From contig CAWKMN010000010.1 of the NCBI GenBank assembly GCA_963850765.1, forward strand, positions 1 through 64,000: DNA of 64,000 nucleotides. The letters are read 5' to 3'. Below, piece after piece: positions 10,853-21,267 of the stretch. The stretch's first letter is position 1. Every line of letters starts with the position of its first letter. Both the position numbers and the translations under genes were made by a program. The stretch comes from CAWKMN01 sp963850765 (lineage in GTDB: Bacteria; Chloroflexota; Anaerolineae; Aggregatilineales; Aggregatilineaceae). The notes beneath the pieces are model-generated. The model was not told where the DNA came from and did no database searches. It saw only the letters and a list, made by a program, of their open reading frames with translations.

Positions 10853-10868
10853 TTTCCTGCGCGGGAAA
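10853..10868. repeat. Dispersed palindrome, copy 3
   Basis: TTTCCTGCGCGGGAAA. It touches the TAA stop of the methyltransferase gene with no gap. Confidence 0.85.
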
Positions 10869-11510
10869 TTACTCTGTCGGCTTGAAGACAATCTTGAGCC
10901 CGAGGCTCTCAGCCTTCGCCTCCCATTCCTTCTGGGTCAGGCGGATGTTGTGGGTCTTATCCCCGTTGAACGCTTGGCGCTCGAATTCCCCTGTGTTCAC
11001 AATGTGGAACTGCACGGGGGCGAGTGCGGAAAGCGCCAGCAGGATGCCGTCGATCAGGTCGGGCGTGGTGTGTTCCAGCACGTCCTTCGATACCACGGCG
11101 TCAAAGGGCGCGAACTTCGTCACCTTCGAGTCGGCAATGTACCGGATGTCGCCCAGGTACAGGAACTGCTTCACCTCTTCCATCGCCTGGGAGAGGATGT
11201 ACTCCGAGATGTCACACCCGTAGGCACGAATGCCCAACTTGCGCATCTCGTAGACGGCGGCTCCCGTGGCACAGCCGACTTCGAGCACCTTCGGGGCTTT
11301 CCCCACAATCGTGATACCCTCTGCCGGAGGCACAACCTTCAGATCGGGGTATGCTTCTTCCAGGTTCTTCAGCACCCAGGCAGCCGTTTGGTCCGGTGAG
11401 CCAGTGGTATGCTTGTAGCCGCCGATGAGCGGGTAGTTCGACTTGCGCTCTCCTTCGCCATGCCCAAAATAGACGTGGTCGAAGAAGGCACCATCTTGCA
11501 TTTGTTTCAT
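10869..11510 (-). CDS. SAM-dependent methyltransferase
   Basis: 213 residues with a class I Rossmann methyltransferase core. Motif I is VLEVGCATGAAVYEM, the acidic residue after it is in AYGCDISEY, and a motif IV-like KDVLEHTTPDLID follows. The last part resembles SAM-dependent enzymes acting on sugars or small molecules more than DNA methylases. Neighbours are glycosyl- and sulfo-transferase-like genes, which points to modification of a glycan or virion component. The substrate is unknown. Confidence 0.8.
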   Translation of the reverse strand: MKQMQDGAFFDHVYFGHGEGERKSNYPLIGGYKHTTGSPDQTAAWVLKNLEEAYPDLKVVPPAEGITIVGKAPKVLEVGCATGAAVYEMRKLGIRAYGCDISEYILSQAMEEVKQFLYLGDIRYIADSKVTKFAPFDAVVSKDVLEHTTPDLIDGILLALSALAPVQFHIVNTGEFERQAFNGDKTHNIRLTQKEWEAKAESLGLKIVFKPTE

Positions 11511-11556
11511 CGAAACCTCCTGATAGAGGGCTCGATCAGTATCGCTACCCCACAGC

Positions 11557-12310
11557 CTACGATTGAATCTCGTTCCAGTTGTCTCGTGCTACACCGTCTG
11601 CGGTCAGCGGGTTGGTCGGGCTGTCGATGTGATCGGCGGTCGCTTCCTTATGGATATGGAAGGGCACCCCACTCATCCGGTTCCAGTCTTCGCAGTACGC
11701 TTGGTCCTCAGAGATGAGTTCGCCGTGCGTCCCTGAATCATCCCCATAGCGGAAGCGCAGTCGCTCGAACACCTCGCGCTTGATGAGCATGTACCCGCAG
11801 GTCCCATACCCGCAGGTATACAGGTTCCCGTGGTCGCGAATCGTCAGCTTTCCGGGAAACATGTAGCGCAGGTCACGGTGCACGCCTCGGCCCGGTACCA
11901 ATCCACCGCACAGGCCCACGTCCAGTGAGATGAGCTTCGCTACCCCGCCAGGATGGGGGATTACATCACTGTCGATGAACAGCAGGTGGGTCGCGTTCTG
12001 GCTCAAGGCGTAATCGATGGCCATGTTCCGTGCGGTCACAATCGGGGCCAGCCGCACCTGATGCTGGTCGTACTGCGGTTTGACACGCCACGTAGCTTTC
12101 CCGTACCTCCCAGATGTCGTAGTCATACGGCTTGGGGGCTCCCTTCAGCCAGTCGAACATCTCACCATACACAAAGCGCGTGTTGTTGAACGAGGATTCG
12201 ATGTTCACGTACACCCGGTCCACCTCCGGAATGTCGAAGAGGTGGGGCAGGGCCGTCAGCATGAACTCACGCTTGCGGTCACAGAGGAGTGTCGCTGCGA
12301 TCAGCTTCAT
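11557..12310 (-). pseudogene. GT-A-type glycosyltransferase, frameshifted
   Basis: Starts MKLIAATLLCDRKREFM, consistent with a GT-A nucleotide-sugar fold. One shift near 12090 leads into a frame with VRLAPIVTARNMAIDYAL and the DxD-type metal site HLLFIDSDVIPHPGG. A GGLVPGRG region and SEDQAYCEDW follow. About 250 residues when joined. It probably transfers a sugar from an activated donor. It sits in a three-gene set with a methyltransferase and a sulfotransferase-like gene. Confidence 0.75.
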
Positions 12311-12818
12311 AGTATTTCTCATTCTCGTTTCTGAACTCGAAGGCAATTTCCTGCGCCGGAAATTCCAGCAGGTCGAGCAAGGCTCTGAGGGCCCGAGGCT
12401 CCCGCACGAGCTCGTCATACGAGACAAGGCAGTACCACACATCCTCCAACTGGGAGAAGATCCAGCGGTAGGCGTCTCGCATGACCTCCTGAGCTTCCTC
12501 GGTACTGGCAGGCACGTGGTTGATGACCTGGGCGCGGCAGGTAATCCACCACGCCCTGACCATCACGATCACGCGGATCTCGTAACCCTTGTCCCGCGCC
12601 TGCTCGAACATCTCCAGGAGATTCGGGAACGAGCCGTTGTGCGGCACGCTCCGAATCCACGCAATGTCCTGGGTCGCTTCCGGCAGTTCCTCGTCGAACT
12701 CCTGGTCGAAGGGGATCTCGTAGCCCGTCTTCCCCTTACAGCCTGCGGCCACGAGGAGATTCTGCATCATCCGATTGCCTGAATCCTCAGGGCCCACCAC
12801 GATAAAGCATCTAGCCAT
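12279..12818 (-). CDS. Sulfotransferase-like P-loop protein
   Basis: 179 residues. The N-terminus CFIVVGPEDSGNRMMQNLL fits the 5'-PSB (PAPS-binding) loop of sulfotransferases. A later YEIRVIVMVRAWW followed by CLVSYDELV resembles the 3'-PB and following strand. The C-terminal LLEFPAQEIAFEF contains an in-frame copy of the dispersed palindrome. Its start overlaps the upstream HExxH gene. Short for the family, so it may be a minimal version. Confidence 0.55.
   Translation of the reverse strand: MARCFIVVGPEDSGNRMMQNLLVAAGCKGKTGYEIPFDQEFDEELPEATQDIAWIRSVPHNGSFPNLLEMFEQARDKGYEIRVIVMVRAWWITCRAQVINHVPASTEEAQEVMRDAYRWIFSQLEDVWYCLVSYDELVREPRALRALLDLLEFPAQEIAFEFRNENEKYYEADRSDTPL
12347..12362. repeat. 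Dispersed palindrome, copy 4
   Basis: TTTCCTGCGCCGGAAA, in frame inside the sulfotransferase-like gene, encoding FPAQEI. Confidence 0.85.
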
Positions 12819-13242
12819 CGGGCACGCCCAACCGGCTTTCGAGGAAGAGGCTGGCGTCCTCCTCGTCTTGCTGGTAGGTGATCGCCATGCGCCGGGCGAT
12901 CAGCGTGACGAGCTTCTCCTGCGCGTTGTGATAGAACTTCTTCAGGGTTGCCTGGGCCGCGTCGGGCAGCAGGTTGTGCGCCTGATCGACCGCATCATCC
13001 AGGTCGCTCATCGCCACGTGGAAGGTTTCGTGGGCCACGCTCTCGTAACCCTCAGTATCCGGCTGGATGGTGGTGGGGAGATACATCGTCGCCCGCAGCA
13101 GATAGGGCTGGATGTCAATCGTGGCCGTGGTTTTTCGCTCGGCCAGGATCGCGTCGTTCTGTTCGATACGAATCTCCCAGATGTCAGGAATGGCGAGATA
13201 CTGTCGGCACCACGCCAGATACGATTCGAGCCATGTGGTCAT
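12811..13242 (-). CDS. Hypothetical protein with HExxH motif
   Basis: 143 residues from ATG (MTTWLESYLAWCRQYL). The centre holds HETFHVAMSDLDD, a HExxH zinc-peptidase signature followed by an acidic stretch, as in small phage minigluzincin-like proteins. No signal peptide. The C-terminal half is helical and charged. Its stop overlaps the sulfotransferase start. A peptidase role is inferred from the motif only. Confidence 0.65.
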   Translation of the reverse strand: MTTWLESYLAWCRQYLAIPDIWEIRIEQNDAILAERKTTATIDIQPYLLRATMYLPTTIQPDTEGYESVAHETFHVAMSDLDDAVDQAHNLLPDAAQATLKKFYHNAQEKLVTLIARRMAITYQQDEEDASLFLESRLGVPDG

Positions 13243-13364
13243 TGGTAAACCTCTCAATGTAGCCATGAGAGCCGAGTAAGCTCTCTACGAACGTGGCCAC
13301 TTGGTCTCGTACCACCATGGCGTTTTTATGCAGGGGCTGATGTGGAACACGAAGTGTGTGCCCC

Positions 13365-13818
13365 TTAGTCTTTGAACGTGGCGGTGTCACCCAGTACGTT
13401 CCGCAAGTCACTCCACGCGAGGCAGTACGCCTGCCGGGTATGCACGGTGAAGCGGTAGTACCGGATACCGTCAACTTCCTTCCAGAGCAACGGCCCTACG
13501 TAGAAATCCCACATTGGGGACGGTGGAGAGCTCAAGGATGCGCTCGTAGTCGGTTCCGTCTGGGGTGCGCCGGTTATGGTAGCAGTGCCGAAGGTAGATG
13601 AACCAGCCGGGATTGGATCGGTCACGCACAAGGTAGGGCTCCTTCTCCGTCAACTCGTGGAATCGCGTGGCGGCCAGGGTGACTGGGACAACCTCCGTGT
13701 GGTCATCCCACGTGAAGTGGAAGTTGGGGCCGTGGCGCTCGATAGAGAGCACCGTTCGCCAGGGCTCACTCTTGATTTTCTGGTTCCGCTCAAACCAGGG
13801 AATCTTCTTGTAGCTCAT
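13365..13818 (-). pseudogene. Hypothetical phage protein, one frameshift
   Basis: No family recognised. Starts MSYKKIPWFERNQKIKSEPW. A shift near 13520 leads to MWDFYVGPLLWKEVDGIRYY and the C-terminus SDLRNVLGDTATFKD. About 150 residues when joined, rich in aromatic residues. Its start overlaps the end of the next gene upstream. Confidence 0.55.
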
Positions 13819-14163
13819 AATCCTCCAGGTAGGTCTCTAGATGGTCTTGGAACTGGTCGACATGGTCGGTGCCCAGGCGCAGGTAACGTGCCCTGGAAGC
13901 TGGCGAAGGTGAAGACCCACAGGTCTGCTTCCAGGCGCTCGGCGTAGATCAGGCCGCAGTCCTCAATCCAGATCGAGAACTGTTCGTCGTCCAGGACTTG
14001 AGCAGGGCCTTGGCCTCGTGGGTGGAGAGGGCGTAAGACGCAGGGCTTACGTCAATGTGAAGGGCGGGCACGTGCTCTTCCCATTCAAACAGGATGAGAT
14101 GGAGAACTCGTACGCCACGTAACGAATGGGCAGGGTCTGGATAGGCGGCAGGGTCTTAGTCAT
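13790..14163 (-). pseudogene. Hypothetical phage protein, three small shifts
   Basis: Read leftward from an ATG directly after a palindrome copy: MTKTLPPIQTLPIRYVAYEF, then FEWEEHVPALHIDVSPASYA, then QFSIWIEDCGLIYAERLEAD, then YLRLGTDHVDQFQDHLETYL. The pieces lie in alternating frames and need about three single-base corrections. About 120 residues. Function unknown. Confidence 0.5.
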
Positions 14164-14179
14164 TTTCCTGTGCAGGAAA
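14164..14179. repeat. Dispersed palindrome, copy 5
   Basis: TTTCCTGTGCAGGAAA. In the leftward sense the final A is followed directly by an ATG start codon, giving AGGAAAATG. Confidence 0.85.
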
Positions 14180-14186
14180 TTCCCTG

Positions 14187-14396
14187 TTAGTTATCCACGC
14201 ACCCCAGTTGCTCACCGCACACCGCACAGAAGCGCGGGGGCTTCTTGCTGTAGTCAGCATGAGCAACGGCGTGCTGGCCGTAGAGGAACCAGTCGTGGCA
14301 GGGCTTGCATAGATCGACCGTCTGGGTGATGCGGTTCACATTTAGGCGATTCAGGATTTTCACTACATGGGGGTCTTGCCGTTCTACTGCGGGCAT
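14187..14396 (-). CDS. Small zinc-ribbon protein
   Basis: 69 residues from an ATG with a good AAGGAG site. Two Cys pairs, CKPCHDWF and CAVCGEQLGC, suggest a treble-clef or ribbon zinc site similar to truncated HNH proteins. Longer in-frame upstream starts exist but lack a ribosome-binding site. Function unknown. Confidence 0.65.
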   Translation of the reverse strand: MPAVERQDPHVVKILNRLNVNRITQTVDLCKPCHDWFLYGQHAVAHADYSKKPPRFCAVCGEQLGCVDN

Positions 14397-14456
14397 GTTT
14401 ATTCTCCTTTTTCGTAGCACTCTACCGGCCAGGACATACGAGTGTCCGGCAGGCAT

Positions 14457-14704
14457 TCAGGAACGGTGAAGTCCTTCATACAGGTACACCTCGCCACGGT
14501 AGTAAACCTTCACTGGGGTCTGTGCCTTCTCGGCCACGGCGAACAGGCAGTGCGGGTTGAGCCGTGACATCTCCAGGGCCTTATACTCCGCGAGGCAATG
14601 CCGATCTCTTGAACGGCCCCATAACACAAAGCCATCCCCCATCGACCACGGCCCAGGGGTCGCTCTGTCCTTGCGTCCAGACACGGACTTCGTACGATAT
14701 ACAT
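14457..14704 (-). pseudogene. Small hypothetical protein, frame uncertain
   Basis: The C-terminal part LEMSRLNPHCLFAVAEKAQT plus VKVYYRGEVYLYEG looks coding. The N-terminal part reads best in another frame (QSDPWAVVDGGWLCVMGPF), so a shift near 14590 is likely. Function unknown. Confidence 0.4.
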
Positions 14705-14942
14705 GACAATGTCGCCGAAGTCCTCCGCGCTCGAGCGGGGAGGAAGGCGAAATTACTCCTTTCAACACGGAATCAATGCGAACGGACAAACTTGAATCAG
14801 GGTGATGAATCGGATGACGCAAGTCAAATTACGCCCGGCCAGACGTCTCGAATGCGCTTGGCATGCGCGTGCAGGGATAAGCTCCCTACTTCAGCGGGGC
14901 TCGTTGATCTCTCTGCAATTGAGCTACGAGAGGAAACGTATG
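14705..14942. other. Intergenic, tRNA-like fragment only
   Basis: No gene seen. On the minus strand, CTCGTAGCTCAATTGCAGAG resembles a tRNA D-arm, but no full cloverleaf could be built around it. It may be a tRNA relic. Confidence 0.3.
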
Positions 14943-17308
14943 TTATGAGGATGGCGCGGCGTAACTCACACTCGTTGCGATGTCGAGCAGCAGCGTTTCG
15001 GCACTGGCGAATTCAGCGCGCGGCGCAACCGCCACCACGACGATCAATATGTGGTCTTGTCCGCACAAAGCCGAATGAACATGCCCTCGGCATTCACATT
15101 GGCGTTGTGGAAATCGAGCCGCACCGCCGGCGTTTCCCCCAGGGTAATCTCAATGGCGTCGCCGACGGTGGTATCACCGCTGTCCGACGCGGCAAACAGG
15201 ATGGCCATGAGGTCAGCGCGCGACGGTCGGTCGCCCGTATCGAGGGCCTCAACAGGCTGCGGGTTTCGTACCACCACGGCCAGTTGACCAGATTCCATGG
15301 GTGCGTCAGGCTCGTTAAATGCGGCCAGCATCGCGCTGCTGGTCCCTAGTTCGAGGTCGCCCAGCTCGTTTTCTTGTCCCACCCATTCTTCAGGATAACG
15401 TACAGTGAGGCCGGCGGTAGAGGTTAATATTTGGGCGAGGGTTGGTGTCACGCCAGCCGGTGTCGAACCCGCTGAAGATCCAGGCAGGATAACGGCTTCA
15501 GTGGAGGCATTGGCGGGCCGAATGCAGCGAAAGCCGATGTCCCAGGTCGTATCATCGGGAGGGTTCCAGGCCCGATTGGACGCGCGCGCGTCGACAGGCG
15601 GATAGTTAAACGAGCTGCCGCGCACCACCCGTTCGTTTCCGGTGGTCGGCCCCGCGGGATAGTGAGCCTCTTCGGGCAGGGTGGCATAATAGGCGGCATC
15701 ATACCAGTCCGCGACCCACTCCCACACATTCCCAGCCATATCCAGTGCACCAACCCACGAGGCACCGTTGGGTTTGCTGCCTACGGGGACCGTTTCGCCG
15801 CCCGAATTATTCCAGTCCACCATCTTGTCCTCGTCAAGCTCATTCCCCCAGGGATACTCCCATCCATCGGGTCCGCGGGCCGCGTATTCCCATTCGGCTT
15901 CGGTGGGCAGGCGCCCTCCCCGACTTTCGCAATAATCGTGCGCCTCATCCCAGGTGAGTTGCTCCCGCGGGCGATCAGCGTCCGCCCAATGACTGGCCAG
16001 GGCCGCCTGTCCATCAAACGCGGCAAACTGCGCATTCATTACTTCCGTGCGATCGATCCAAAACGGTTCGCCGAGGCAGACGCGGTGCGGCGGTTGTTCG
16101 TCATCCTCCTCGGTGCTGCCCATCATAAAACAACCGGGGGGAACCAGAACCATCTCCACGCCGTCAAACGTCCCAACGACCTCCTCCCAATCCGCATTGC
16201 CCCCATAGAAACTGGTGGCACGCTCCAGCACCGCTTGCAGCGGGTCCGAATTCCCTTCATCCTCTTTTTTATCGCTATCCCGATCACGCAGCAGAACCCA
16301 TGCGATGGCCATGATGGCCCCGATCAGCAGCACGGCAGCGCCGCCTGCGACGAGCCATCGGTTGGATCTTCCTGATTCAGGTTGATCCGCGGCCACCACA
16401 GGAGGAACCGCAGCGGAGGTAGTACCCACTTCGCGGTGTTGCGATGGGGTGGGTTCGACCTGAAGCGGGCGTGCCTTCGCTTCCTGATCCGCAAATCGCT
16501 GGCTCAGCAAAGGCCCCAGTCCATCGGGGTCATAATCCACATCCGGATAGGTTTGGCGGTAGACCTGCCACCGCTGCCAGACCCGCTCGGGCGCTTCATG
16601 CTGCGCCATCATGCGGATGATCTCGTACTCCCGCTGGGCTTTTTCTTCCCGCTCCCGGCGCTCGTGTTCGGCCGTTTCGCCTTCCACTGCCGCCTGAATT
16701 TCCCGCTCATGGCCGTCAATATCAAAGACACTGGGAGCGAGACCGGAGGCACGGATCTGCGACAGGAGAGTTGACGCTTGGTCCCAGCGCGCTTCAGCAA
16801 AGGCCGTGTAAAATGTGGCGATGGCCGCGCGGACGTCAAAATCGACATTTTCACCCCGCAGCCAGCGGATCAGCCGTTCCACATCCCGGTTGAAGTCTGG
16901 ATCATCGCAAATCGACACGGCGTTCAGGAAGGGCAGGCGCGATAAGGTATCGGGCAGGTCCTCGGGGTGTGGCATCATGGTATTGCCGAGCAGCACCGGC
17001 ACCACGCGGCAGTTCTGTTTCGACAAGCCGGTTTCCACTTCGATGCGCACATAATCCGCCGGATGATGCAGCCGCGCTTGTCCGGTTGGGTCGGCGGCGG
17101 TCACCCAGGTTGGACCGATCACGACGAGCATCACGGTGGTCAGTTTGATTTCTTCGGCGAGGTACGTGCGAAAATCGACGCCCGGTGGAATATCATCGAC
17201 ATCTTTGAAGATGTTCTCAGGGCCAAACGCGGCCGCCAGCCGATCGTGGATACGACCGGCCGCCATGGGACTATCGGCTCGACGGTAAGAGATGAAGATG
17301 CGCGGCAT
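14943..17308 (-). CDS. TIR domain - transmembrane - FGE-sulfatase domain fusion
   Basis: About 785 residues. Residues 1-130 are a TIR domain (RIFISYRRADSPMAAGRIHD, then FKDVDDIPPGVDF). A helical linker follows. A single membrane helix lies near 320-340 (AAVLLIGAIMAIAWVLL). Residues about 375-640 are a formylglycine-generating-enzyme/SUMF1-type domain (VPPGCFMMGSTEEDDEQPPH, then GGRLPTEAEWEYAARGP). The C-terminal domain resembles a PsbP-like fold. A one-base shift near 15060 separates the last 37 residues. TIR domains often cleave NAD or act as adaptors; FGE domains here are usually C-type binding modules. Probably a host-derived cargo or defence/signalling protein. Confidence 0.85.
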
Positions 17309-17507
17309 CTAACCACCTGTGTGTAAGCAGCAGCGAAAACGGTTAGCGCTGAGTAGATGATAGATCATCTGTTTTCACGCTGCCCACAGCTCGACCGACG
17401 GGCATTCACAACGGCGACCTATCGCTTTTTCGTCTTTAGGCCAAAACGACCACGAAGGAGTCACAGTTCATGTCGTCGCCCTTCAGCGCCTCTTCCAGGT
17501 CGAGCCG

Positions 17508-19818
17508 CTAAGGAATTGGGACGCCAAAATCGCCGAAACCCAGCCGCGACTGCATCAGCTGAACCTGGTACGGGCGTCCTGTGGACATCAGGTAATAAAA
17601 ATCCAATTCGCGCGTGTCGGGATTCCATTGGGTAAAGCGGTTGAGGATGAACGGCCCGTACGCCCAGCCGGGTCTATCCTGTCGGATGGTCGTGCTGCCT
17701 GGCTCAAATGGCGGCAATGGGGGGATGTCGCGGTCTATACTATCGGCGCCTGGCCAATGCATGTACCCTCCCGGTCCATAAGCCCCGAGGTGTTCTCCAT
17801 CAAAGAGGGTGACTGGCTCTGACCACTCCCTGAGCTGGGTGCTGAATCGCGCTTGTACTGGCAGCTTGAATTTCTCGAAGTTGGGATGATCCCGGTCCGG
17901 ATCATCTTCCCTCGCGTCCGAATAGAGCAAGATCCAGCACCCTGGCTCGGCTAGCCATGCGAGCGATAATGACGTGTAGAAGTTGGGATGCGAGAAGACC
18001 ACGCCGGCGTCGGCGGCATTGGCGGACCAGCGACCGGGCTCGCCGGTATAGTACAAGGACGTCCTGCAAACGCGGGCCGTCGATGAACTTCAGCGGCATC
18101 CAGGCGAGGCGAAAGGCTGATGGCATCAAGGGACCCATATCCCAATTCCTCGTCATCATGACCACGCCCTTTCCCTCCGTTTCGGGAAGCTCATGGTCGG
18201 CATTGTCGACGACAAACGCGGTCACGCCGCTAAAGATATCCGGCTGGTCAGACTTGACCATGCCATGGCACTTAACACAAAAACGCCAGTGGCCGTTGTT
18301 GTGCGGATCTTCTTCTCTGAGGATATGCGGTATGAGAAGTGACTCGTCGGCTCCCACATGATTGCCAGCCATGGGACAGAGGCCTTTGATGGTTTCGTCG
18401 CCATCCCAGAACAGCATGGCGCAGTCGCGACATCGACGCCACCGACTTTGGTGTGTTGGATCGTCGACCGTCCCTGGTGAAAACGCATATGCAGGGCTAT
18501 CTGCTGCCTCGTGGACGCCGCTTTTCCAGCAGACCCCACCGGACCCATCGTTCCAGAAGATCGCTTCACATTTTTTGCAGAAGCACCAGGTGTTCAGGCC
18601 AGCGGGTGTTCCCAGCGCTGCCTGCTGCAAGTCGAACTTCAAGCCCGTGATCGTATGGCTTTCAAAGGCCGCTCGGTTGGCATCCTTCGGACAGCAGCCC
18701 ATCCGTGGACTGAACAAGAACTCCTTTTGGTACATCGGCGTGAAATGGTCGTCATCGGCTTCGGCATCGGCGATCATGGATCCCCCGAAGTCAGGATTGC
18801 CGTTGCTGACCAGGTACAGTCCGTACGCCGGATCACCGAACCGGTCTCGGTCCGAGTACTTTTTCTCAGAAATGTTGACGAAGACATAAACTCGCCCGTT
18901 GTAGCTGAAGGCACCACTCGGAGTTTCAAATCGACTGGTGAAACCGATCGGATCTTGCGCGTTCAGGGGAGCGAATTTGCCTTTGTACTTTCCCTCATTT
19001 CTTACGACAGCGTGTAAATGAAATCCACCACCGATTGCACCCGGACAAAGGCCCTTGAAGGCGCTCCCAGCCCAGAACAGGCCATTGCAGTTGACACAGA
19101 ACCGCCAGTCCCGCTGACCGGTTGCGTCGGTTGCGCCCTGCTGGTCGTTCGGAAGGCAGAAATTCCAACCCACGGGGACATGCTGCCCGCCAGAAGGACA
19201 AGCGCCTGCCGGTTGATCATCATTCGGGGCCCAGAATAGGCCGTGGCAGTTCGCGCAAAATCGCCAATTTGGCTGGCCGGTTGCGTCGGTCGCACCTTGT
19301 TGTTTGTTGGGAAGGAAGAACCGCTTGCCCAGCCAGCGGTGTTCACCGCCTTTAGGGCAGACCGTCGCGGCCGTGCTACCGTCCGGGGCCCAGAACAACC
19401 CGCCACATCGGATGCAGAACCGCCAGTCCGGCTGGCCGATCGCCTCGCCCGCCCCCTGTTCGTCGTTGGGAAGGAAGAAGTTCAATCCAGCTTCGAGGTG
19501 TCCACCGTGTTCGTAAACTTCTGAATCGTCGGTCCAGGCGACCAGATCGGACTCTTTCAGGTACTCCGGACGGCCGCTGTAACCCGGCGCTCGGTTGTCC
19601 CATTCCACCGCGACATCACCGAAGAAGAAATAGAGCCTCCCGTCCGAGTGCTCGGTATTGGCACCGAGGTCGACGCCCATGACCCCCCATTGACCCGTGT
19701 CGTTGAGGAGGGGTGCGCCGACCGGATCCACAGAGTTTTCCCATCTTGGGTTGCTGGCACTTTTGCTCCCCGTCAGTTGTCCGATTCGACGTGTACCCCG
19801 CACTTCTACGCTTTCCAT
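17508..19818 (-). pseudogene. DUF4185-like protein with repeated Cys ribbons, one frameshift
   Basis: About 755 residues when joined near 18050. The C-terminal part (WSEPVTLFDGEHLGAYGPGG, later GPFILNRFTQWN) resembles DUF4185-type beta-propeller proteins. Inserted are six repeats of the form WRFCxxCxGLFW followed by a Cys and often GGxH, each able to bind one zinc. Two lie close together near residue 130-230. No signal peptide is obvious. Large accessory cargo, function unknown. Confidence 0.65.
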
Positions 19819-20014
19819 AGCAGCCTCCGACTTTAAACGTACCTATCGATTACAGGTTTTTGAGAAGCCGTTTGAACAGTCAGATATCGGCCTGAAGTCG
19901 AGCGAGACGTCAAACGATGAATGCTGTCGTGAAAACGACACCTTTTCAGATGATAGTTGATCTTGAACCTGTACTACCACGGGGGTCTAGACCGTTTGTT
20001 TCGCGGTGCATTTC

Positions 20015-20478
20015 CTATGCGGGCAACTTGCTCACGAACAGATTGCGCAACTCATCCGCGAACGCCAGGAACTTCTCCAGCCAGGCGGTGAGGGAACGCA
20101 GGTCCTCGATGTGCCAGGTCTCGTAGTCGCTGTCGAGATAGTGCCACCATAGGTCTCGTCGATGGAGCCACCCTTGATGTCCAGGACCAGCCAGCCGCCG
20201 CTGCGCCCTTCGGTATAGACATGAATTCTCCCGTTGGTCCGGTTCCAGGTATCGATGGCCTGTCCCACGACATGATAGGCCGGGTGAAAGTCCAGGTACT
20301 GGGTCTCCCAGAACGCCTCTTCCTGCGCGGCGGTAAGCCCCAGGTGGTGGAACTTCACGTTTAGCGCGAAGTAGGAGTGATAGCCGAACGTGCGGCGCGG
20401 GAAGCTCCGGATGAAGTCAATCATCACCGCGCGGCTGCGCTTGTTGACTTTCTTGGTGTAGGGATAGGTGTAGGTCAT
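20015..20478 (-). pseudogene. Hypothetical phage protein, one frameshift
   Basis: Starts MTYTYPYTKKVNKRSRAVMI with an aromatic-rich middle (FALNVKFHHLGLTAAQEEAF). A shift near 20140 is followed by DLRSLTAWLEKFLAFADEL and a stop at 20015. About 153 residues. Overlaps the end of the next gene upstream by four bases. Function unknown. Confidence 0.55.
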
Positions 20479-20798
20479 GTCTCGTCCTCGCACTTGAAGA
20501 TCAGATCCACGCGGGGTTCATGGCTGTCCGCGATTCGCAGGGCCTCGTAGTCGCCCTGGAAGAGGATGATGCCCTGGCTCTGGATCACCAGCTTCGGCTT
20601 CTTATTCACAAGGTTATAGAAGCTCTTCGTGTGCTCAGGGCCACCATCGGGGATGCGGAACATCACGAGTGCCCGGTCGGGGTCCAACGTGTTCGTGTGG
20701 CGAAACGTCTTCTCGTCATAGGTCTCGAAACGCGCAGGCCACACGGCGACCACGTTGAACACGGTCGCGTCGGTGATCAGGACACCTTGCAGGTTCAT
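20475..20798 (-). CDS. Hypothetical phage protein, 107 aa
   Basis: Start chosen at MNLQGVLITDATVFNVVAVW because the palindrome just upstream supplies AGGA at good spacing and the previous stop precedes it. No family recognised. A beta-rich sequence with LVIQSQGIILFQGDYEALRI. Lies in the packed leftward operon. Confidence 0.7.
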   Translation of the reverse strand: MNLQGVLITDATVFNVVAVWPARFETYDEKTFRHTNTLDPDRALVMFRIPDGGPEHTKSFYNLVNKKPKLVIQSQGIILFQGDYEALRIADSHEPRVDLIFKCEDET

Positions 20799-20802
20799 CG
20801 TT

Positions 20803-20818
20803 TTTCCTGCGCCGGAAA
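20803..20818. repeat. Dispersed palindrome, copy 6
   Basis: TTTCCTGCGCCGGAAA fills the whole gap between a TAA stop (20819-20821) and the next ATG, four bases away. Confidence 0.9.
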
Positions 20819-21001
20819 TTACAGGTTGGTCAGCAGCAGGGCCACGATGCCCAGGAACAGGGCAATGACCATGCCTACCGTCCGCAGCAGCCGTCGCTGA
20901 TACTCGCGGCGGTCCCGGGTGGTGCAGGCATGGAACGTGGAGCCGAAGGCCACGGCCACGGTCGTAAAGCACAGGATGCCAATTGCAGCCATCGTTGTCA
21001 T
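20819..21001 (-). CDS. Small membrane protein
   Basis: 60 residues from the ATG in an ATGA overlap with the upstream stop. Two hydrophobic helices (AIGILCFTTVAVAFG and MVIALFLGIVALLL) with a basic loop between. Size and layout fit a holin-like or accessory membrane protein, but position in the early region argues against lysis. Confidence 0.65.
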   Translation of the reverse strand: MTTMAAIGILCFTTVAVAFGSTFHACTTRDRREYQRRLLRTVGMVIALFLGIVALLLTNL

Positions 21002-21267
21002 GCGGGTTCTCTCCATCGAATCAACTTACAGGGCTTAGGGAGGCGCTGTTCCACATAGTCGGCAATCCGAGCGCCCATCGTTTCGGGTGCGATGTACCGG
21101 CCTGAGTACATGAGGTTCAGCAGGCCATTCTCGGAGAGCTCGATCTCACGGTTGATCTCCTCCGATTGCAGGAACAGCGGTATGACATCGGTCCCATCAG
21201 GCGTGGTTGTGTGCAGATCCCACGTCTGAAGTTTCCCCGTCTGACCCTTGCAGAGTGAGTATTTCAT
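20998..21267 (-). CDS. Hypothetical phage protein, 89 aa
   Basis: Start chosen at MKYSLCKGQTGKLQTWDLHT. Contains IELSENGLLNLMYSGRYI and ends in a basic Pro/Lys stretch. The start overlaps the end of the methyltransferase gene by about 70 bases. No family recognised. Confidence 0.6.
   Translation of the reverse strand: MKYSLCKGQTGKLQTWDLHTTTPDGTDVIPLFLQSEEINREIELSENGLLNLMYSGRYIAPETMGARIADYVEQRLPKPCKLIRWREPA

Noticed and set aside
14860..14945. Possible tRNA on the minus strand
   Set aside because: Only a D-arm-like segment is visible; acceptor and T-arm could not be paired.
14943..17308. TIR gene as part of a Thoeris or CBASS system
   Set aside because: No ThsA, cyclase or other partner gene is next to it.
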